Assembly: GCA_036874045.1 (NCBI GenBank)
Contig: JAZBRI010000010.1
Coordinates: 2,314,001 to 2,378,000, forward strand
DNA from: Cymodocea nodosa
Taxonomy: Eukaryota > Streptophyta > Magnoliopsida > Alismatales > Cymodoceaceae
Direction of reading: 5' to 3'
Length of the DNA: 64,000 nt
Under the pieces are notes generated by a model, which saw nothing but the letters and a program-made list of their open reading frames with translations, was not told the DNA's origin and searched no databases. This document shows, one piece after another, positions 57,637 through 64,000 of the stretch (positions are counted from its first letter, which is position 1; every line of letters starts with the position of its first letter). The position numbers were made by a program, and so were the translations under genes.

Positions 57637-59493
57637 TGTTTGCGTTTTCCTAGCACTACACTAGAAAAACTTAGATTTGTTACTTCTGTTTTTACTTAGT
57701 TAATTTATCTTTATGCCTATTCTTTCCTTTAGAAGTAAATAAACAACCTTTAATACAATTTAGATATTAATTCCAATTTGTACTTTAACTACAAGTGCAC
57801 AATGTCTATTGTATCAGTGTGCAAGTACAAGTCGATCCCACAGGGAATTGCTGAAGAACTTGAGAACTATTCGTTTGTTAACAATCAAATTTATATATTC
57901 AATAAGCTCTCCGTTGACTTACAGTTAACTCAACGGACTAAGTTCGTTGAGTTATGGCTAACTCAATGGACTAACCTCGTGGACTTAAGTTAACTCCACG
58001 AGCCTGTCTTTTCTTTTTAATACTACTATTTACAGAGGAATTCGGCCAACCATTGAGTGATTTCACAGATTGTAAATAACATCAATTAAGCACTTTAATG
58101 TTAGTTAACATTGGATTTATCATTAAGCAATACTAACATTCAGATAATTCAAACAGTAACCATTAAAATCTTTAAGTCTTTTGAACGAACCAATTTCGGT
58201 AAACTGTAAAACTAAAATAAACATAAAACAATCACAACACTGACAAAGATAACATTAATCACGATACAACACAAACAATACAACACTCAAATACAACATA
58301 CAAACATAGATAAATTGTTTTTGGTATTTTCATTTTAATATGAACATGGAAATGGGCGAAAGGTGAAATGTAAAGTAATCTCACTTGACAGTAAATACTT
58401 CTGACACTACTTGCAACGTGATTACACCACTGAAAATTAAACCACTTACAATCCTGTCTCCTCTCCCTATAGAATCGCGAGTCCAGAATTGCAAGATGAT
58501 CTCCTCTTCAGCATACAGGCATCAACCCGAAGCCAAGGCTAAAAGCTTTACAATCTCCTAAAATATGAGTCGGCGCTTGGTGAAAATGGCTTCCCTTCCC
58601 GCGACGCGATCACTCCTCACAGTGGTTGTCAGGTATTGTGTTTGGCTCGGAATCGACCCGACATCAGGCAAGTATCCTCACAGACCTCCAATGGTTGGTG
58701 ATTATGGTGGTGATGATGATGGTTGGTGTGGAACTTCAGAGAATTGCGACGCCGATCCTCCTCTGCACACATTGTCTGCCCATCGATCACACATTCTTCT
58801 TTTTTCTTCTTTTCTTTTATATTACTTAACTTCTTCTGCTTGAATGGTTGGTTGGATTTCCTTCATTCATATCAACGACGATGCTTTCTTCTCCTACGCA
58901 ATACGTGCAAACTTGGTTTTTTCTCTTCCAACTATCTGTTCCTGCAACCGCTATAGTAGCATATTAGAAAATATAAAGAAATAAGCTGCTAACATAACGT
59001 GTTACCTTAGTGTATATTCATGTAACTCAACGCGTACAGTTATGCTAACTTAACGAGTTAAGCTTGTGCATCTCACGTGATATACTAAAGCATTTAAATT
59101 CCACACGTGCATAAATTTAACTATCCGATGCTCAGGTGCATTTCGGATACTTAAAAACTTAACTGTCCAATGCTCAGATGCATTTCGGATAGTTACAAAT
59201 AACTCACTGATATATAACTTAAGTAAATCTACCAGATCTCGACACATGTCAATAGTAATTTAATCATAAAATAACATTTCGGAGAGTTACAAGTCTAACT
59301 ATCCGATGCTCAGATGCATTTTGGATAGTTAGAGATAACTCACCGAAAATCCACTTAAGTCAATTTCCCAGAACATGACACGTGCCCTCAGCTATTTTAT
59401 AAATAAAAAGAGATTTCAGAGAGTTACAGGGATAACTATCCTATGCCCAGCTGCAATTTCGGATAGTTATAGATAACTCACCGAAAGTTCACT
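57637..59493 (-). repeat. 3' LTR of gypsy element 3 (right end lost)
   Basis: Starts TGTTTGCGTTTTCC as at 63,623. A motif array lies at 57,910-58,005, the GC-richer block at 58,560-58,760, the module shared with copia at 58,985-59,110, and repeated hairpins at 59,110-59,485. It runs straight into integrase at about 59,493, so the LTR's outer end, PPT, displaced gag and ORF3 are all missing. Confidence 0.85.
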
Positions 59494-60202
59494 TAAGTCC
59501 ACTTATTTGCTGATGATATGATGTTGCAATTTTGTGGTTTACTCCATATTTCTTCATTAAGGCTTCAAAACTTCTATTACAGAAATGAGTTCCTCTATCA
59601 CTGATAATAGCTTTAGGTATTCCAAATCTGGCAAATATATTTATTCTTATAAATTGTATTACCACTTTGTTATCATTAGTTTTTGTAGGAATAGCTTCTA
59701 TCCATTTAGATACATAATCCACCCCCAACAATATGTAATTAAATTGATTAGACATAGGAAATGGACCTAAAAAATCTATTCCCCACACATCAAAGATTTC
59801 AACCTCAACAATAGGATTAAGAGGCATCATATTCCTCTTTGATATTCTTCCTATTTGTTGACATCTTAAACAACTTAAGAAATATTTATGAGCATCTTTG
59901 AATAGTGTTGGCCAATAAAACCCACATTGCAGAATTGTTGCAGCAGTTTTCCCTAAACCAAAATGTCCTCCACAAGCTTGGTCATGATAGAAAGACAATA
60001 TGCTTAGATATTCAGTTTCTGGAACACACCTCCTTAAAATCAGATCAGGACATTTCTTAAATAAGTATGGGTCTTCCCAATAATAATATTTTACTCTTGA
60101 GAAAAATATTTTCTTATCCTGTCTATTCCAATCCTTAGGTGTTAGACTAGTAACTAAGTAATTAACTATGTCTGCATACCAAGGTATTGTGTTGATGGTC
60201 AT
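59494..60202 (-). pseudogene. Integrase of element 3, truncated before the catalytic Glu
   Basis: Clean open frame: zinc region HDQACGGHFGLGKTAATILQ with C-x2-C at CLRCQQIG, core VWGIDFLGPFPMSNQF (first Asp), [20 protein letters not shown] (second Asp), HKIATSYHQQISGLK and a stop. The Glu expected about 35 residues after the second Asp and the whole C-terminal domain are replaced by LTR sequence. Not functional. Confidence 0.87.
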
Positions 60203-60625
60203 TAATTGTTCATCAGGAAAATTATCCTTAATTTCAATATTTGATTTTTCTATTTGTAATCTTGATAAATGATCTACTACTATATTCTCACAACCTTTTT
60301 TATCTTTAATTTCTAGATTAAATTCTTACAATAATAATATCCATCAGATCAATCTAGGTTTAATTTCTTTTTTCTTTATTAGATGTTTTAGAGTTGAATG
60401 ATCCATGTATACTATTACTTTAGCTCCAATCAGATATGATCTAAACTTTTCTAAAGCAAACACAACAGCTAATAATTCTTTTTCAGTAGTTGTGTAATTA
60501 ACTTGAACATCATTTAAGGTTTTGCTTGCATAATGAATCACTCTAGGAGATTTTTCTATCTTCTGTCCTAACACTGCTCCTACAATAAAATCAAAAGCAT
60601 CGCACATTAATTCAAATGGATAGTT
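60203..60625 (-). pseudogene. RNase H of element 3
   Basis: Open from 60,607 to 60,344: [60 protein letters not shown] and [15 protein letters not shown], then a stop and [23 protein letters not shown] stops at about 60,342 and 60,328 separate the two halves. Confidence 0.87.
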
Positions 60626-61789
60626 TCAATCAGGTGCTTGAATTATAGGAGCTGAAATTAATCTAGTCTTAAGTCTGAAAAATACTTCTTTGCAATTTTT
60701 ATCAAAGTTAAATGGAACATCTTTTAATAGATTAGTTAAAGGTCTAGCTATCTTGCTAAAGTTTTTAATAAATCTTCTATAAAAACCAGCATGTCCTAGA
60801 AATGATCTAATATCTTTTACTGATTTAGGTTCTAGTAGATTAGAAATTACTTCTATTTTACATTTATCTACTTCCAACCCTTTCTTAGAAACAACATACC
60901 CTAAGACTATTCCTTGTTTAACCATGAAGTGACATTTTTCCCAATTTAAAACCAAATTTTTTTCCACACAGTGTTTTAATATTTGGTCTAAATTAATTAA
61001 ACAAACTTCATATGAGTTACCATATACAGTAAAATCATCCATAAATATTTCTAAAAAATCTTCAGTCATTCCAATAAATATGCCCTGCATACACCTTTGA
61101 AAGGTAGTTGGCGCATTGCATAATCCGAATGGCATTCTCTTAAAAGCATAAGTTCCATTAGGACAGGTGAAAGTTGTTTTGTCTTGATCCTCTAATGCTA
61201 CTGGAATTTGATTATACCCTGAATACCCATCTAGGAAACAAAAATATTCTTACCTTGCTAATCTTTCTAGCATTTGATCTATAAAAGGTAAGGGAAAATG
61301 ATCTTTCCTAGTCACAGCATTCAGCTTTCTATAGTCTACACATACTCTCCAGCCTGATTGAATTCTAGTAGGTATCAAGTCTTGACTTTCATTCCTAATA
61401 ACTGTTAATCCTGATTTCTTGGGAACTACATGGATTGGACTAACCCACGAGCTATCAGAAATCGGATAAATTATATCATTTTCTAACCATTTAACTATTT
61501 CCTTCCTGACTACTTTTTTAAGGTTTGGATTTAATCTCCTCTCAGGAATTCTAACAGGTTTAGCATTCTCTTCTAAATATATGTGGTGACAGCATAAAGT
61601 TGAACTTAACCTTTTTATATCAGTCATAGTCCATACTATTGCTTCTTTATAACTTTTTACTACATCTTTTAATTTAGCTATTTGATCCTCTTTTAAATCT
61701 GAAGCAATAATGATTGGACAGGTTCGTTTATCTTCCAGAAATATATAGGTTAATTCAGGAGGTAAAGGTTTTAATTCTAAATGCTGCCC
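60626..61789 (-). pseudogene. Reverse transcriptase of element 3
   Basis: Two open stretches. The upstream one carries EIVKWLENDIIYPISDSSWV, VCVDYRKLNAVTRKDHFPLP and ends at MLERLAR (61,250). The downstream one (61,135-60,626) has MPFGLCNAPTTFQRCMQGIF, the catalytic IFMDDFTVYGNSYEVCLINL and [20 protein letters not shown]. One stop near 61,249 is the main lesion. Confidence 0.9.
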
Positions 61790-62500
61790 ATTAGAAGCTA
61801 GAGCTCCTAATTGAACATCATCATTTTCTAAATTAATTTCTTCCCAATCTCCTTCTATATTTATGCTTTCACTTTCTTCTAAAATTTCAGAATTGATTTG
61901 TCTATTTAATTCTTCTTGAATCACATCATCTAACATATCTCCTTCATCCTCTAAAAAGTCTATGGTATGTAAGGACATTTCTAACTCCTCAAACCTTTCT
62001 GGTTTGAAAATATTTAATTGAGTATCCGCATTACCATAGGCTAATTTCATTACTCCAATTTTACAATTTATAACAGCCCCTAATGTTGCTAAAAATGGTC
62101 TTCCCAAAATTAAAGATGTATCACTATTTTTATGCTTAATTTGCTGGAAATCCAAAATTACAATATCAATAGGATATATAAAGTTTTTTATTTTAATTAA
62201 GACATCCTCTATTTTTCCTCTAGTGTATCTTATCAACTAATTGAATAACCGTACTAGTAGGAGTTAAGCCTTCTAATCCTAAGGACACAAATATATCACT
62301 TGGCATAACATTTATACCTGCACCTAAGTCTATTAAGATTCTTTTTAGAATGGTATTTCCTATGGTGCATGATATAATAGGGATTCCAGGATCAGATAAC
62401 TTTTTAGGAACTACTTTGCACAGCTAAAAAGACTTTTCTAAGAACTTTTCGCTCTCTTTTCTTAGTACACCAATCCTTAAGAAATTTAGCACAAGGTAGC
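61790..62500 (-). pseudogene. Aspartic protease and acidic linker of element 3
   Basis: Active-site block ILIDLGAGINVMPSDIF at about 62,290-62,340. A small loss near 62,232 shifts the frame before DTSLILGRPFLATLGAVINC. The acidic linker then runs on into RT in a single 328-codon frame (62,236-61,250). A short deletion near 62,412 also removes a few codons compared with copy B. Confidence 0.82.
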
Positions 62501-63522
62501 ATTTTCTGCAATAGATCTAACAAAGGAATGTTAACTTGTACTTTTTCAAAAACTTCTCTGATTTTTTCTTATTTTTCAGGTATTGTTTGTTGAAATCTTT
62601 CAGGATAGGGTGCTAAAGATTTTGATTTCAAAGACTCTTTTTCTTTCAGTTGATTTGCTTGATCATTTTTAGCTTCATTCGCAGATTCAGATTGTTCTTC
62701 AGTGATTTCTAGATTTTCAGCTATTACATTTTCATTATCATTTTGATTTTTACTCTTATCCACCTTCATATTATTTTCATTTTGAGTTCTTGGAGGTATA
62801 TCAGTTCTAGATCTTAATGTTACACATACATCTTCCAGATTTTTGTTATTCTCATGATGTTTTTGCATATCATTTTTGTGATTATGATCTTCAATTGTTT
62901 TTAGGTTTAAAGTGCATTCTTTAAGTTCTCTTGCATTAGTATTTTCTGTTTGTTGTATATTTTGCAAATTATGCAGGTTTATAACATTATAATTTTCATT
63001 GTCCTGTTGCATAACTTGTATTTTCATTGTATATTCGTCTAATGCTTTTAATTTTGTTTCCAGATCATCTAATTTCATTGCATTCAATTTTTGATCAATT
63101 TTCATTATGGTTTTTTCAGTTTCGTAAATTATATCCTTTTTAGATTCTGAATATGCTTCCTTATAGTTTAATTGGTTGACTTCTTGTTGTTGACACATAA
63201 AGTATTCCAGTTTGTCCAGATTTTACTCTATACTACGCTCCAGTCTGTCATACCTATTTCAAACTTCCCTGTCCCTCAACATAATACACATTCTATACTG
63301 ACCATCAGTTGGGTAAACTATAGGATTCTCATACTCGGCTCTAATATATTGAGGATAATTCATTTGTTGTTCATGGGATCTAACCATCTCTAAACGTCTC
63401 AATTTCAAACAGTCAGAAATGTCGTGTCCTTCAGAATTGCAAAATTCACATATACTAATTACAAGTTTCAGAAATCTTTGAGCATAAGCATATGCCATAT
63501 TCTCAATTACAGAAGAAAACAC
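62501..63522 (-). pseudogene. Zinc-knuckle/linker ORF of element 3 (best preserved)
   Basis: The frame 63,522-63,259 begins MFSSVIENMAYAYAQRFLKL and has an intact CCHC knuckle, CEFCNSEGHDISDC, then MVRSHEQQMNYPQYIRAEYE. A TGA at about 63,259 and further stops lead to the second open part (63,198-62,569), a Lys/Glu/Asn-rich helix with QKLNAMKLDDLETKLKALDE. The PBS is only about 75 bp upstream, so the knuckle is the first domain here too. Confidence 0.78.
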
Positions 63523-63597
63523 ACAACTCTAGCTATTAAAACGAAAGAGCTCTAACAGTTGCTTATATCTATTCAATTTAATTCAATTCAATTCAAT

Positions 63598-63615
63598 TCC
63601 CTGGCAATGGCGCTA
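63598..63615 (-). other. Primer binding site of element 3
   Basis: The minus strand reads TAGCGCCATTGCCAGGGA, three mismatches from TGGCGCCGTTGCCGGGGA, 7 bp from the LTR. A short (AATTC)n run at 63,572-63,597 lies beside it. Confidence 0.85.
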
Positions 63616-63622
63616 TAAAACT

Positions 63623-64000
63623 TGTTTGCGTTTTCCCAGCACTACACTAGAAAAACTTGGATTTGTTACTTCTATTTTTACGTAGTTAATTTATCTTTAT
63701 GCCTATTCTTTCTTTTAGAAGTAAACAAACAACCTTTAATACAATTTAGATATTAATTCCAATTTGTACTTTAACTGTAAGTGCACAGTGTCTATTGTAT
63801 CAGTGTGCAAGTACAAGTCGATCCCACAGGGAATTGCTAAAGAACTTGAGAACTGTTCATTTGTTAACAATCAAATTTATATATTTAATAAGCTCTCCGT
63901 TGACTTACAGTTAACTCAATGGACTAAGTTCGTTGAGTTATGGCTAACTCAACGGACTAACCTCGTGGACTTAAGTTAACTCCACGAGCCTGTCTTTTCT
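63623..64000 (-). repeat. 5' LTR of element 3 (partial, runs off the right edge)
   Basis: TGTTTGCGTTTTCCCAGCAC onward aligns with 57,637-58,015, with about 14 differences in 375 bp by eye, nearly all transitions. The motif array AACTCAATGGACTAAGTTCG is at 63,915-63,995. Confidence 0.9.

Noticed and set aside
10493..63522. Reassigned TAG (stop read as Gln)
   Set aside because: TAG often replaces Gln, but sister copies have CAG/CAA at the same sites, TGA and TAA stops and frameshifts also occur, and plant nuclear genes use the standard code. Deamination explains the pattern.

Overview
The window is AT-rich, repeat-dense plant nuclear DNA, most likely from a flowering plant. It is built almost entirely from decayed and nested LTR retrotransposons. 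I see no intact host gene, rRNA, tRNA or CRISPR array. The plant assignment rests on Athila-type Ty3/gypsy polyproteins (protease motif DLGAG, RT motif FMDDF, PBS close to TGGCGCCGTTGCCGGGGA), SIRE-type Ty1/copia polyproteins with initiator-Met-type PBS, and a captured F-box-like gene.

Layout. (1) 1-16,439: copy A of a giant minus-strand gypsy element with LTRs of about 1.98 kb and about 13.9 kb of internal DNA. In transcription order it carries 5' LTR, PBS, a zinc-knuckle/linker ORF, PR-RT-RNase H-INT, an envelope-position third ORF (ORF3), a separate Gag capsid ORF, an F-box-like gene, PPT and 3' LTR. (2) 16,440-25,555 and 38,221-39,560: minus-strand SIRE-like copia remnants containing two solo LTRs with perfect 5-bp target duplications. 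(3) 25,556-38,220: a plus-strand SIRE-like copia element, here called D, with both LTRs, a PBS, a PPT and the target duplication AAGAA. It splits the ORF3 gene of an older minus-strand copia, B. D itself contains a truncated piece of a third copia type, E (32,287-34,426). (4) 38,940-41,843: gypsy and copia scraps, then an LTR inverted relative to the next copy, meeting it at an 87-bp-arm hairpin. (5) 41,844-56,908: copy B of the giant gypsy. It shares many in-frame stop codons with copy A, so the pair looks like a duplication of an already dead element. (6) 56,909-57,636: copia LTR fragment. (7) 57,637-64,000: a third, younger gypsy copy (element 3) with a better preserved pol, an integrase cut off before its catalytic Glu, and LTRs about 96% identical by eye.

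Most unusual points. The envelope-position ORF3 is recognisably homologous between the gypsy and copia elements. Their LTRs also share a collinear module of about 185 bp upstream of the TATA box. An imperfect palindromic motif family (AACTCAACGRACT / AGTTCGTTGAGTT and relatives) recurs in the LTRs and in every spacer between the coding blocks of the giant gypsy. This element also has its Gag capsid domain moved about 9 kb downstream of its zinc knuckle, next to a captured F-box-like gene. Together these suggest that parts were exchanged between two retrotransposon superfamilies in one genome. That is inference and needs genome-wide comparison.
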